A stretch of DNA of 64,000 bases from Tangfeifania diversioriginum (lineage in GTDB: Bacteria > Bacteroidota > Bacteroidia > Bacteroidales > Prolixibacteraceae): the NCBI RefSeq assembly GCF_900141875.1, contig NZ_FQZE01000025.1, positions 1-64,000 of the forward strand. The letters are read 5' to 3'. How positions within the stretch are numbered: position 1 is the first letter of the stretch; every line of letters starts with the position of its first letter. Below the pieces are notes generated by a model. It ran no database searches. It worked only from the letters and a program-made list of their open reading frames with translations, and had not been told where the DNA came from. Below are positions 53,943-62,281 of the stretch, piece after piece. Both the position numbers and the translations under genes were made by a program.

Positions 53943-54422
53943 TTAGTAGTTTTTTTTATCAGGCTTCATTTTCCATTTGCTGAACAGTGGTAACGCTTTA
54001 TCGCGCATTAGCTCTTCAAAATCAATTTTCCGGTGTTTCATATCTTTTGCTATCTCCCCGTAAAAATCGTCATCGTCGAAGCTGATTTGCGCCGCATCTT
54101 CTTTGGTGCAGGCGTAAACTACTTTACTTATTCGTGCCCAGTAAATAGCCCCGAGGCACATCGGGCAGGGTTCGCACGAAGTGTAAATGGTGCAGTCGTT
54201 CAGTTCAAAAGAGGTAAGGTTTTTACAAGCCTCTCTGATGGCAAGCACTTCAGCATGGGCAGTGGGATCGTTATTGTGAATGACACTGTTGTAACCTTCC
54301 CCAACTATTTTCCCGTCTTTCACCACAACGGCGCCAAACGGTCCGCCAAATCCATTGTTCATCCCTTTTTCTGCCAACTCAATGGCCCGCTGCATAAACG
54401 AATTGTGTTGCTTGTTGTCCAT
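53943..54422 (-). CDS. guaD: Guanine deaminase (cytidine-deaminase fold)
   Basis: 159-aa zinc deaminase. Zinc/proton-shuttle motifs are TAHAEVLAI (HAE) and TSCEPCPMCLGAIYWAR (PCxxC). The opening GMNNGFGGPFGAVVVKDGKIVGEGYN, the ISFDDDDFYGEI segment and the C-terminal KWK...KNY tail match the Bacillus-type guanine deaminase closely, rather than tRNA adenosine deaminase TadA. It converts guanine to xanthine in purine salvage. Single gene; about 150 bp on its right holds nothing recognised. Confidence 0.87.
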   Translation of the reverse strand: MDNKQHNSFMQRAIELAEKGMNNGFGGPFGAVVVKDGKIVGEGYNSVIHNNDPTAHAEVLAIREACKNLTSFELNDCTIYTSCEPCPMCLGAIYWARISKVVYACTKEDAAQISFDDDDFYGEIAKDMKHRKIDFEELMRDKALPLFSKWKMKPDKKNY

Positions 54423-54576
54423 TTTTTACTTGTTTATTTTGCCATTTAAGATAGCTTTTTTCAGCAAAGGAAACAAAACGATGCTCAATTTATGATGATT
54501 TGCTTTTTATTTCAGTAAAACTGTAATTGTTGTTTGGAGAAGCGATAATTGGTGTGATTTCAGGATAATTTTACTG

Positions 54577-55464
54577 TCATTTTTGTTTGGGAACCAGTAA
54601 TTGTATTGCATCCGGTATTACAGAAATATTCGTTGGAAATGAAAGTTCATCTGCATCGCCATCGCGGTGAAAACAGGTGGAAGCAACGTGGTTGATTTTT
54701 ATGTGTTTCACTTTGCGGGTATCAACATACGGAAGTTTATCCAGCCACTTGCCAAAAAGTGCCAGTGTTATCAGCGGCGTGTACCACCGGGGGAATGGAC
54801 GAATTAAGGTAACATCCAGATAACCATCGTTGATTTCAGCTTTGGGAGCAATAAAAGCATTGTTGCCGTACTGGTTGGCGTTGGCAATGGTAACCGTAAA
54901 AAAACGGCCCGAAAACCGCTCACCATCCAGTTCAAAATCGGCTTCCACTCCTTTAAAACGGAAGAAATTTTTTATGATGAAGAAGACATAGCTTTTCAGC
55001 CCTCGTTTGTTGCTTTTTTCAAAATACCGGGCAATTAACGCATCGAAACCAAAACCGGAGGTGCAGAAAAAATATTTTTCCCCGATTTTGCCCGCATCGA
55101 TTTTTTGAATTGTTGGGTTTGCAAGGTAAGTTCTCACTTTTTTCAACGCCCCGGTAATATTAAGCATCCGTGCCAGTCCGTTTCCCGATCCGCGCGGAAT
55201 GTGTCCCAGTGAAGCTTTGCTGTTGACCAGTTCCGATGCCACTTCGTTAAAAGTGCCGTCCCCACCAATGGACACAATCACCGCATTTCCTTCTTGCTTT
55301 ATTTGATTTTGAGCCAGTTGGGCAGCATGGTTTTTATGTTTTGTGACTTTGGTGCGAAACGGAATATTACTCTTTTTTAGTGATTTTTTCAGCACCCCCA
55401 TGTATTTGAGATTATCGTGCGGCCCGGCAACAGGATTGATGATGAAGGTAATTTTTTGCACCAT
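54577..55464 (-). CDS. Diacylglycerol/lipid kinase family protein (YegS/BmrU type)
   Basis: 295-aa kinase with IINPVAGPHD at the N terminus, the nucleotide motif SIGGDGTFNEVAS (about residues 65-77) and the substrate-side PRGSGNGLARML. These enzymes phosphorylate diacylglycerol or other lipids. It ends the unit begun by the LTA-synthase-like gene, whose stop codon is 5 bp upstream. Because LTA-type synthases release diacylglycerol, a recycling kinase next to one makes biochemical sense. Confidence 0.9.
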   Translation of the reverse strand: MVQKITFIINPVAGPHDNLKYMGVLKKSLKKSNIPFRTKVTKHKNHAAQLAQNQIKQEGNAVIVSIGGDGTFNEVASELVNSKASLGHIPRGSGNGLARMLNITGALKKVRTYLANPTIQKIDAGKIGEKYFFCTSGFGFDALIARYFEKSNKRGLKSYVFFIIKNFFRFKGVEADFELDGERFSGRFFTVTIANANQYGNNAFIAPKAEINDGYLDVTLIRPFPRWYTPLITLALFGKWLDKLPYVDTRKVKHIKINHVASTCFHRDGDADELSFPTNISVIPDAIQLLVPKQK

Positions 55465-55469
55465 AGTAT

Positions 55470-57320
55470 TTACATTTTATTGAAGGGCACGTTATGTAAA
55501 TATTGTACATAAGCCTTTGCAAAATGCATGACCGAATCGGTTTTTTCAGGCGAATAATTGTAAAAGAAATCCTGCATATTTGTATTTACGTTATAAAACC
55601 AACCCATTTCGGGCGATACAAATCCCCAGCCTTCCTGCCGGAAATAGAAAGCATAATCTCCTTCAACCAGAAAATCTTTCGAAAGGATGTCAGGTTTGTG
55701 CTTTTGGCCAAGTTGTTTCAGCAGCATCGGCCCCAAATCATTTTGATTCCCAAAGCATTCACAAACCCGGTGTTCGGGAATTACCCCGCCAATCATAATC
55801 AGCGGGATATTATAGGAAGATGGTTCAATAATATTGCTTGGTCCGGGCTGGAGCGAGGTGTGGTCGGAAGTGATAATTACCAGCGTATTTTCCCAGTAAT
55901 CAGTTTGTTTAAGCGAGTCGATAAAATTGCCCAAACAACTGTCGGCGTATGCGGCCACGTTTAAATATTTTTGTTCCACGCTGCTTCCGTTAAATTTTTT
56001 GTACCCTTCAATATCGAATGGCTCGTGGCTGCTGATTGTGTAAACCATGCTAAAAAAGGGCTGTGGCTCACTTTTTAAATCATTAAACAAACGGGCATAC
56101 AAATATTCGTCGGGGACACCCCAGTTTTGTTTTCGCCCAAGTTTGAGCGGGAAGTTTTCTTTCGACACAATTTTTTTTATTCCGGATTCAATCATCACAG
56201 CACGGGTGTTGTAAAAGTTCACATCGCCGCCGTAGTAAAACGACATGTTGTACCCCATATTAGCAAAATAGCGGGGCAGGTAATCGAGTTGCGACAACCT
56301 GTCAGGAAACGCAAGTGCTGTGGTGCGACGCATGTCCGATGGGAATCCGCCGATAAGGGCCGACATTCCTCTATCGGATCGGTTTCCGGTTGAATAAAAG
56401 TTTGGAAATGCAAGTCCCTCTTCACAAAATTCATTCAGCCGGTTGGTAACTCCCGGTAATCCTCCGAGCGGTTCAATAATTTTGTTTGAAAAACTTTCGA
56501 GCAAAACCAGAATGATATTAGTTGGTTTCCCATCTTTCGGAAGAATAAGCCGCGGGGCAGTTAAAGCAGGCTTGTCATGGGCGCGAACCACGGTTTCCGC
56601 TTCGGTATCGTCCATGTAATGCACTGTCATTTTCGATTTATTGTTCTGAAAAGTGCTGTGCATGAGGTTCCAAAAATAGTTATAGGCACTTTGGTTAGCT
56701 TCTAAATATTCACTGAAATAAACACTGCTGTGGTTCATTGGCGAGCTGTCTAAACTTCCGCGAATGGGAAGAATAAGTGCCGCGGTAAGCAGCAAAACTA
56801 CCGGAACTCCATGCCATTTCATGTGCGTGGTTTTCAGTTTATTCAGCTGCAACGTGCGGTTAAACAGCCACATACTCCCCCAGGCTATGCCGGTTAAAAG
56901 TATTGGAATCAGAATTAGTTGCCACCAGGAGAGCGAAGCAATAACCCCGCCCGGAGTTTTCAGGTATTCGAAAAGTTGTGCATTCAGCCGGTTTCCCCAG
57001 GGCTGGTATAATCCGCTGTCGGAAATGCCAAGAATTGTCATTAAAATTACTACCAACAGGGTGTAATATTTTAGCAGACTGGTGCTGAAACGGGCAGTTG
57101 ACAGGTAGCCAAGTCCGAAAATTACACCCGGCAAAAGGCTTAAATAACCGGCTACCGATAAATCCATAACAATGCCATGGCGAAAAATTCCCCAAATTTC
57201 GGAAGTGGGCAGATTACTTAGTACAGAAAAATTGTACAGCACAAAAAACACCTTAAAAAAAGTGAAGTAAACCACCCAAAACAGGTAGTATTTAATAAAT
57301 GCAGTAATGATGCGTTTCAT
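55470..57320 (-). CDS. LTA synthase family (sulfatase-fold) membrane protein
   Basis: 616-aa protein with five N-terminal membrane segments (to about residue 190) and a C-terminal extracytoplasmic sulfatase-like domain. Metal and nucleophile motifs are ILVLLESFSNK (Glu), YSTGNRSDRGMSAL (probable catalytic Thr in STGN), and VIITSDHTSLQ (Asp-His). Bacteroidota lack teichoic acids, so the enzyme more likely transfers a phosphoglycerol or phosphoethanolamine group to an envelope glycan or lipid; this is inference. It is coupled to the lipid kinase gene (5-bp gap). Confidence 0.9.
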   Translation of the reverse strand: MKRIITAFIKYYLFWVVYFTFFKVFFVLYNFSVLSNLPTSEIWGIFRHGIVMDLSVAGYLSLLPGVIFGLGYLSTARFSTSLLKYYTLLVVILMTILGISDSGLYQPWGNRLNAQLFEYLKTPGGVIASLSWWQLILIPILLTGIAWGSMWLFNRTLQLNKLKTTHMKWHGVPVVLLLTAALILPIRGSLDSSPMNHSSVYFSEYLEANQSAYNYFWNLMHSTFQNNKSKMTVHYMDDTEAETVVRAHDKPALTAPRLILPKDGKPTNIILVLLESFSNKIIEPLGGLPGVTNRLNEFCEEGLAFPNFYSTGNRSDRGMSALIGGFPSDMRRTTALAFPDRLSQLDYLPRYFANMGYNMSFYYGGDVNFYNTRAVMIESGIKKIVSKENFPLKLGRKQNWGVPDEYLYARLFNDLKSEPQPFFSMVYTISSHEPFDIEGYKKFNGSSVEQKYLNVAAYADSCLGNFIDSLKQTDYWENTLVIITSDHTSLQPGPSNIIEPSSYNIPLIMIGGVIPEHRVCECFGNQNDLGPMLLKQLGQKHKPDILSKDFLVEGDYAFYFRQEGWGFVSPEMGWFYNVNTNMQDFFYNYSPEKTDSVMHFAKAYVQYLHNVPFNKM

Positions 57321-57437
57321 TCAGAATATGCTCAAAAAATTCCAGCCTGCTAAAGTATAAAAAAAAATGCCTTGTTTTTTCTATTCGGCTGTTATTGTAT
57401 TATTGAACCCGCACAACGAACTAAGGCTGCGGAGAAC

Positions 57438-57468
57438 ATTGAACCCTGAACATTTAATATTATATTTG
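57438..57468 (+). promoter_or_regulatory. valS promoter
   Basis: ATTG at 57438-57441, a 19-bp spacer and TATATTTG at 57461-57468. It places transcription start near 57475 and so fixes the valS start at ATG 57508 rather than the in-frame ATG at 57367. Confidence 0.7.
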
Positions 57469-57507
57469 CACCTCAAATTTTTACGTAGAATTCTGAATCA
57501 GAAAAAC

Positions 57508-60500
57508 ATGGAAATTCCGAGCAAATACAACCCGGCCAACGTTGAGCAAAAGTGGTATAAATACTGGACTGAACAGAACTTTTTTCATTCGGAACCGGAT
57601 GAGCGGGAACCTTACACAATCGTTATTCCGCCACCCAACGTAACCGGCGTGTTGCACATGGGGCACATGCTCAATAATACCATCCAGGATATTCTGGTGC
57701 GCCGCGCGCGTATGACCGGCAAAAACGCCTGCTGGGTGCCGGGAACCGACCACGCTTCCATTGCTACGGAAGCGAAAGTGGTGAACAAGCTGAAAGCCGA
57801 AGGAATTGACAAGTACGACCTTTCGCGTGAGGAGTTTCTAAAACATGCCTGGGACTGGACCCACAAACACGGGGGAATCATCCTGGAGCAATTGAAAAAA
57901 CTGGGGGCTTCGTGCGACTGGGAACGCACGGCTTTCACTATGGACGAAGCCCGCAGCGAATCGGTGATTAAAATTTTTATCGACCTGTTTAACAAAGGAC
58001 TCATTTACCGAGGTGTGCGCATGGTAAACTGGGATCCGGCCGCCAAAACTGCCCTTTCTGACGAAGAAGTGGTTTACAAAGAAGTGCAGAGCAAACTGTA
58101 TTATTTAAAATACAAGATAGAAGCCCCCTCTAACTCCCCCGAGGGGGAGAACAGGAAGCCGCAATACAAAACTGCAAGGAAAGCTGATTATGAACTTCTG
58201 AAAAAGAATGCAAGGGAAATGCGTCGCTTTTCTACTGAAGCAGAAAGTGTTTTATGGGAAATACTAAGAGCAAAAAAATTAGGAGAAAAATTCAGAAGAC
58301 AACATATTATTAATGACATAATTGTTGATTTTGTTTGTCTTCCAAAAAAACTGGTCATTGAAGTGGACGGAGGATATCATGTCGATCCTGAAATTCAAAA
58401 ATTGGATACACTCAAAACAGGAATATTAAATGAATTAGGTTATAAAGTAATCCGATTTAAAAATGATGAAGTATTAGCAAACATTGATTCAGTATTGGAG
58501 GCCATCCAGGAGGCTCTTATCTCTCCCCCTCCGGGGGAGTCGGAGGGGGCTGTCACCATTGCCACCACCCGGCCTGAAACGATTTTAGGTGACACTGCCG
58601 TTTGTGTAAACCCTGTAGATGAACGTTTTAAACACCTGATAGGTAAACGTGTTTTAGTTCCGCTTATCAACCGTTCCATCCCGGTTATCGCCGATGAATA
58701 CGTGGATATGGAATTTGGAACCGGATGCCTGAAAATTACACCAGCACACGACATCAACGACTATGAAATCGGGCTGCGGCATAACCTCCCCACTATCGAT
58801 ATTTTTAACGACAACGGCACTTTGAGCGAAGCTGCCGAAATTTTTGTGGGGGAAGACCGGTTCGATGTGCGCGAAAAAATAGTTCCCGAACTTGAAAAAT
58901 CGGGGAATCTGGCAAAAGTTGAAGACTACACCAACAAGGTGGGTTATTCGGAACGCACCGACGTAGCCATCGAACCCAAACTTTCGGTACAATGGTTCCT
59001 GAAAATGGAAGAACTGGTAAAACCCGCACTGGAAAACGTGATGAACGACACCATCCATTTTTATCCGGCGAAATTCAAAAATATTTACCGCCACTGGATG
59101 GGCAATATCAAGGATTGGTGCATCAGTCGCCAGCTGTGGTGGGGCCACCAGATTCCGGTGTATTATTTCTCTGACGGCAATTATTTCTGCGCCGAATCGG
59201 CAGAGGAAGCACTCGGGCAGGCCAAAGAAAAAACCGGCAATTCGAATTTAAAAATCGAAGATCTCCGTCAGGATGAAGACGTGCTTGACACCTGGTTTTC
59301 GAGTTGGTTGTGGCCTATTTCGGTATTCGACGGAATTCGCGAACCCGATAATAAAGACATCAACTATTATTATCCATCGTCAGACCTGGTGACAGCACCC
59401 GATATCATCTTCTTTTGGGTGGCACGCATGATTATTGCCGGCTACGAATACAAAGATTTATACCCGTTCAAAAATGTTTATTTCACCGGAATGGTACGCG
59501 ATGCACAACGCCGGAAAATGTCGAAATCGTTAGGGAACTCCCCCGATCCGCTGAACCTGATTGAAAAATACGGTGCCGACGGTGTGCGTATGGGTATGTT
59601 GCTTTGTTCGCCGGCAGGTGGCGATTTGCTGTTTGACGAGAGCCTACCGCAGCAGGGTTCCGGTTTTGCCACTAAAATCTGGAATGCATTCCGGCTGGTT
59701 AAAAACTGGGAAGTTTCTTCAGAAATTAAGCAGCCCGAACATTCGAAACTGGCCATTGAATGGTTCCGGAATAAACTGAGCGAAGTAGTTGAAACACTAA
59801 ACGGCCAGTTCGACCAGTTCCGGATTTCGGAAGCGCTGATGACTATTTACACCACAGTCCGCGATGAATTCTCAGGGTGGCTGCTCGAGATTGTGAAACC
59901 TGCCTACCAGCAACCCATCGATGCCAAAACGCATGCTGAAGTTGTTGAGTTGTTCGACCAGTTGCTGCGGTTGATGCATCCGTTTATGCCGTTTATTACT
60001 GAAGAAATCTGGCAACTGCTTTCTGAACGGAAAGAAGGAGAAAGCATCATGGTGAGCCAAATGCCGGAAGCCAAAAAATATGACACCGGAATGTTAGCTG
60101 CTTTTGAAAATGTGAAAGAAGCCATTTCGGGAATCCGCAATATCCGCAAAGAGAAAAACATTCCTAACAAAGATGCGCTGGAGCTCAAAGTTCAGAAAGG
60201 CGATAAAGGCTACGAAGCAGGTTTCGATCCGGTTTTGAGAAAGCTGGCTAATCTTTCGACCTTCGATGCAGTTGAAGAAGAAGTGAAAGGCGCGGCTTCA
60301 TTCCGGGTAAAATCCACCAGTTTTTATGTGCCGCTGGAAGGCTTGATTGATACCGAAGAAGAACTTAAAAAGTTAGAAGAGGAATTGAAATACGCCAAAG
60401 GTTTTCTTAATTCAGTAATGAAAAAACTGAGTAACGAGCGGTTTGTAAACAATGCGCCGGAAGCAGTGGTAGCCAAAGAAAAAGCCAAACATGCCGATGC

Positions 60501-60549
60501 CGAAGCCAATATAAAAATGCTGGAAGAACGGATTGCGGGGTTGAAATAG
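57508..60549 (+). CDS. valS: Valyl-tRNA synthetase carrying an inserted DUF559 endonuclease domain
   Basis: 1013-aa class I synthetase, 143 residues longer than expected. Normal parts: HIGH-type [15 protein letters not shown] (about 40-54), editing domain [22 protein letters not shown] (about 670-674), and a C-terminal coiled coil [14 protein letters not shown]. Between [10 protein letters not shown] (ending Glu205) and [10 protein letters not shown] (from 349) lies a foreign in-frame block encoding a DUF559/Vsr-like nuclease. Removing it gives about 870 aa, the usual ValRS length. There is no stop or frameshift, so the protein is expected to be made as one chain. It is an essential gene, so the fusion must be tolerated or be removed in some way not visible here. 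Confidence 0.95.
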   Translation: MEIPSKYNPANVEQKWYKYWTEQNFFHSEPDEREPYTIVIPPPNVTGVLHMGHMLNNTIQDILVRRARMTGKNACWVPGTDHASIATEAKVVNKLKAEGIDKYDLSREEFLKHAWDWTHKHGGIILEQLKKLGASCDWERTAFTMDEARSESVIKIFIDLFNKGLIYRGVRMVNWDPAAKTALSDEEVVYKEVQSKLYYLKYKIEAPSNSPEGENRKPQYKTARKADYELLKKNAREMRRFSTEAESVLWEILRAKKLGEKFRRQHIINDIIVDFVCLPKKLVIEVDGGYHVDPEIQKLDTLKTGILNELGYKVIRFKNDEVLANIDSVLEAIQEALISPPPGESEGAVTIATTRPETILGDTAVCVNPVDERFKHLIGKRVLVPLINRSIPVIADEYVDMEFGTGCLKITPAHDINDYEIGLRHNLPTIDIFNDNGTLSEAAEIFVGEDRFDVREKIVPELEKSGNLAKVEDYTNKVGYSERTDVAIEPKLSVQWFLKMEELVKPALENVMNDTIHFYPAKFKNIYRHWMGNIKDWCISRQLWWGHQIPVYYFSDGNYFCAESAEEALGQAKEKTGNSNLKIEDLRQDEDVLDTWFSSWLWPISVFDGIREPDNKDINYYYPSSDLVTAPDIIFFWVARMIIAGYEYKDLYPFKNVYFTGMVRDAQRRKMSKSLGNSPDPLNLIEKYGADGVRMGMLLCSPAGGDLLFDESLPQQGSGFATKIWNAFRLVKNWEVSSEIKQPEHSKLAIEWFRNKLSEVVETLNGQFDQFRISEALMTIYTTVRDEFSGWLLEIVKPAYQQPIDAKTHAEVVELFDQLLRLMHPFMPFITEEIWQLLSERKEGESIMVSQMPEAKKYDTGMLAAFENVKEAISGIRNIRKEKNIPNKDALELKVQKGDKGYEAGFDPVLRKLANLSTFDAVEEEVKGAASFRVKSTSFYVPLEGLIDTEEELKKLEEELKYAKGFLNSVMKKLSNERFVNNAPEAVVAKEKAKHADAEANIKMLEERIAGLK
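58122..58551 (+). mobile_element. Repeat-bounded DUF559 endonuclease module inserted in valS
   Basis: About 430 bp. Left end (58122-58150) starts AGCCCCCTCTAACTCCCCC; right end (58522-58551) is its imperfect reverse complement (TCTCCCCCTCCGGGGGAG then TCGGAGGGGGCT). Each end also contains its own CTCCCCC/GGGGGAG hairpin. Codons 206-348 read through it; 429 bp is divisible by three. The interior encodes a PD-(D/E)XK-like domain: [41 protein letters not shown] (Asp ... Glu-x-Asp), [16 protein letters not shown]. The interior is AT-rich, unlike valS. No target duplication was identified. An internal ATG at 58219 with AAGGG before it could start translation, but no stop follows inside the module. 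Confidence 0.85.
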
Positions 60550-60551
60550 AG

Positions 60552-60580
60552 GCACCTCTTAGCCTCCCCAGGGGGAGGAA
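60552..60580. repeat. Solo palindromic repeat related to the valS insert ends
   Basis: The segment runs GCACCTCTTAG then CCTCCCC-AG-GGGGAGG-AA. It aligns with the left end of the valS insert (CCTCT, A, then CTCCCC/GGGGAG hairpin). It starts 3 bp after the valS stop. A further perfect hairpin, CGGATGACT/AGTCATCCG, follows at 60593-60613. Confidence 0.65.
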
Positions 60581-60623
60581 ACAGAAAAATTCCGGATGAC
60601 TCGAAGTCATCCGATGAATGTTT

Positions 60624-60656
60624 AAAAAAAAGGAGCTATCTAAGCTCCTTTTCAAT
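60624..60656. terminator. Bidirectional terminator between valS and the OsmC gene
   Basis: 10-bp stem AAAAGGAGCT/AGCTCCTTTT (60628-60637 and 60643-60652) with a 5-nt loop. T-runs follow on both strands, so it can terminate both convergent genes. Confidence 0.85.
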
Positions 60657-60676
60657 TTTATGAATATTTTGATTTT

Positions 60677-61102
60677 TTAAACCAGTTTGGCATCGAGCTC
60701 AATGGACGCTGTGCCACCGGCATAAAGTCTTGAAATTGGGCATTTCTCTTTGGCAGTTTGCGAAAGCTCGTTAAATTTTTCCTGCGATACCCCCTCGCAT
60801 TTTACAGTCGAATCGAGCTTGATATTGGTAATTGCCGGTCCGCCACCAACTTCTCCCAAAGTAACTGAAGCTTCGGTTTCAATACTTTCCGGCTCCAGGC
60901 CTTCTTCGCTGAGAAGCGCGGCAAGAAACATTGAGAAACAGCCCGATTGAGCTGCTCCCACCAGTTCTTCGGGATTGGTTCCTTTGCCTTCCTCAAAACG
61001 CGAGGCAAACGTAAAAGGCCCGCTGTAACCCGTGATATTCATTTTTCCATTGCCCCCTTTGAGGGTGCCGTTCCATAGCGACTTAACTTTTCTGATTTTC
61101 AT
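60677..61102 (-). CDS. OsmC/Ohr-family peroxiredoxin
   Basis: 141-aa protein. OsmC motifs: NPEELVGAAQSGCFSMFLAALL with the first redox Cys (about residue 55) and EKCPISRLYAG with the second Cys (about 123). Family members reduce organic hydroperoxides. Length is normal for OsmC. ATG 61102 (MKIRKVKSLWNGTLKGG) is used rather than the in-frame upstream codon at 61135. No good TAnnTTTG box was seen upstream. The 300 bp to its right (61103-61378) hold nothing recognised. Confidence 0.9.
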   Translation of the reverse strand: MKIRKVKSLWNGTLKGGNGKMNITGYSGPFTFASRFEEGKGTNPEELVGAAQSGCFSMFLAALLSEEGLEPESIETEASVTLGEVGGGPAITNIKLDSTVKCEGVSQEKFNELSQTAKEKCPISRLYAGGTASIELDAKLV

Positions 61103-61378
61103 AATTTGAACTTTTTTATTTTGTATTAACAACACTTTATTTCATAGTTGGTTTAAAAATGCCCATTCTCAACCGGTTTTTCCCGGCTCCCCTGGTTTTT
61201 CAGGTTGCCCCAGCAATAAGACAAAAGCTGTTTGGATAAAGCCATTGCCGGGAAATCCGGCTTTGCGTGTTTTCAATCCGGGTGATTTTGACCTTGTCTG
61301 GGAAAAAACTAATCTTTTAAATCTTGTTAAAACTTCCGTTAAAAACTGTTATCCCAAAAATAGGAAGAAACTTTTCCA

Positions 61379-61386
61379 TATTTTTG
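61379..61386 (+). promoter_or_regulatory. -7 box of the carboxypeptidase-regulatory-like gene
   Basis: TATTTTTG, perfect TAnnTTTG match, 19 bp upstream of ATG 61406. Confidence 0.55.
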
Positions 61387-61405
61387 GAACCAATTATTAT
61401 AACGC

Positions 61406-62170
61406 ATGAGAAATGGAATTTTAATCGGACTGATTTTGCTTGTGGCTACTGCTTTCAGTGGCCAGGCACAAAGCGATGATTTGTTGGTTGATCCCATTCT
61501 TATCCGTTTAAAGGGGAGGCTGGTCAGTTCAGCCGACAGTTCTGCTGTTCCGTATGCCAATATTATCAACAACCGGACACACAGCGGTACCACTACCAAT
61601 TCCGACGGGTATTTCTCACTCGAGATGCTCAATATCGACAGCCTGGTGGTTTCCTCGGTGGGTTATCAGAAAAAAGTGTTGCGGGTGCCTCACAACTACA
61701 ACGGGCAGGAGGTGATTACTTTTACCATCGATCCCGTGAATTATGCTGTGGGCGAGGTGGAAGTGAAAGGTGAAAAACCAGGCATGGACATGGGGCTTGG
61801 AACCGGAAAGCCAGTGGACATCGCCCCTGAACTGCGTGGGGATGCATTTAACGAAAAACCTCCAATTTTGGCTGCATTGTTCAATCCTGTTTCATTTTTG
61901 CAGTATTATGTTAGCGGCAGGGAGCGCCGCAAGCGCAATGTGCGCGAAGCGATGGCAATGGAACTCAATTGGGAGATGCACTCGAAAAATTACAACAAAG
62001 AGGTGGTGATGAAACTCACCGGATTGAACGAGGCCGAAGCTGATTCGTTTATGATTTGGTTCAATGCCCAAAACGTGTTGCCCTATACCGCAACCGAATA
62101 CGAAGTGCGGGCTTCCATTAACTATTACTTCGAAATTTACAAGCAGGAGAAAATACAGGATGACAAATAA
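61406..62170 (+). CDS. Carboxypeptidase-regulatory-like domain protein
   Basis: 254-aa exported protein. Signal peptide ends FSGQAQ. A CarboxypepD_reg-like beta-sandwich (about residues 35-115) reads LKGRLVSSADSSAVPYANI ... GTTTNSDGYFSLEML ... VVSSVGYQKK. The C-terminal ~120 residues are partly helical (REAMAMELNWEMHSKNY) and not recognised. It is related in its first domain to the protein at 9549-10667, but not in the rest. Envelope location is likely; function unknown. It converges with sppA. Confidence 0.82.
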   Translation: MRNGILIGLILLVATAFSGQAQSDDLLVDPILIRLKGRLVSSADSSAVPYANIINNRTHSGTTTNSDGYFSLEMLNIDSLVVSSVGYQKKVLRVPHNYNGQEVITFTIDPVNYAVGEVEVKGEKPGMDMGLGTGKPVDIAPELRGDAFNEKPPILAALFNPVSFLQYYVSGRERRKRNVREAMAMELNWEMHSKNYNKEVVMKLTGLNEAEADSFMIWFNAQNVLPYTATEYEVRASINYYFEIYKQEKIQDDK

Positions 62171-62194
62171 AAACTCCAATGCCATTCATGAAAA

Positions 62195-62255
62195 CAGCCA
62201 CGAATAACACCAATTCACACTAATTTTTCGTGCTCATCCGTGCCATTCGTGGCTG
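62195..62255. repeat. Intergenic 'cacgaat' palindromic repeat
   Basis: Perfect 11-bp arms CAGCCACGAAT (62195-62205) and ATTCGTGGCTG (62245-62255) enclose 39 bp that include further CAC/GTG words (TTTTTCGTG, ATCCGTGCC). It lies between two convergent genes and could also act as a weak terminator. The sequence resembles widely dispersed CACGAAT-type intergenic repeats. Confidence 0.6.
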
Positions 62256-62281
62256 CCCTTCACAAAAGTATTCTGCTGAGT

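Noticed and set aside
58122-58551. Intein or group I/II intron as explanation for the valS insertion
   Set aside because: No intein splicing motifs (Cys/Ser at the start, His-Asn at the end) and no intron-like RNA core; the block is an open frame with DUF559 features.
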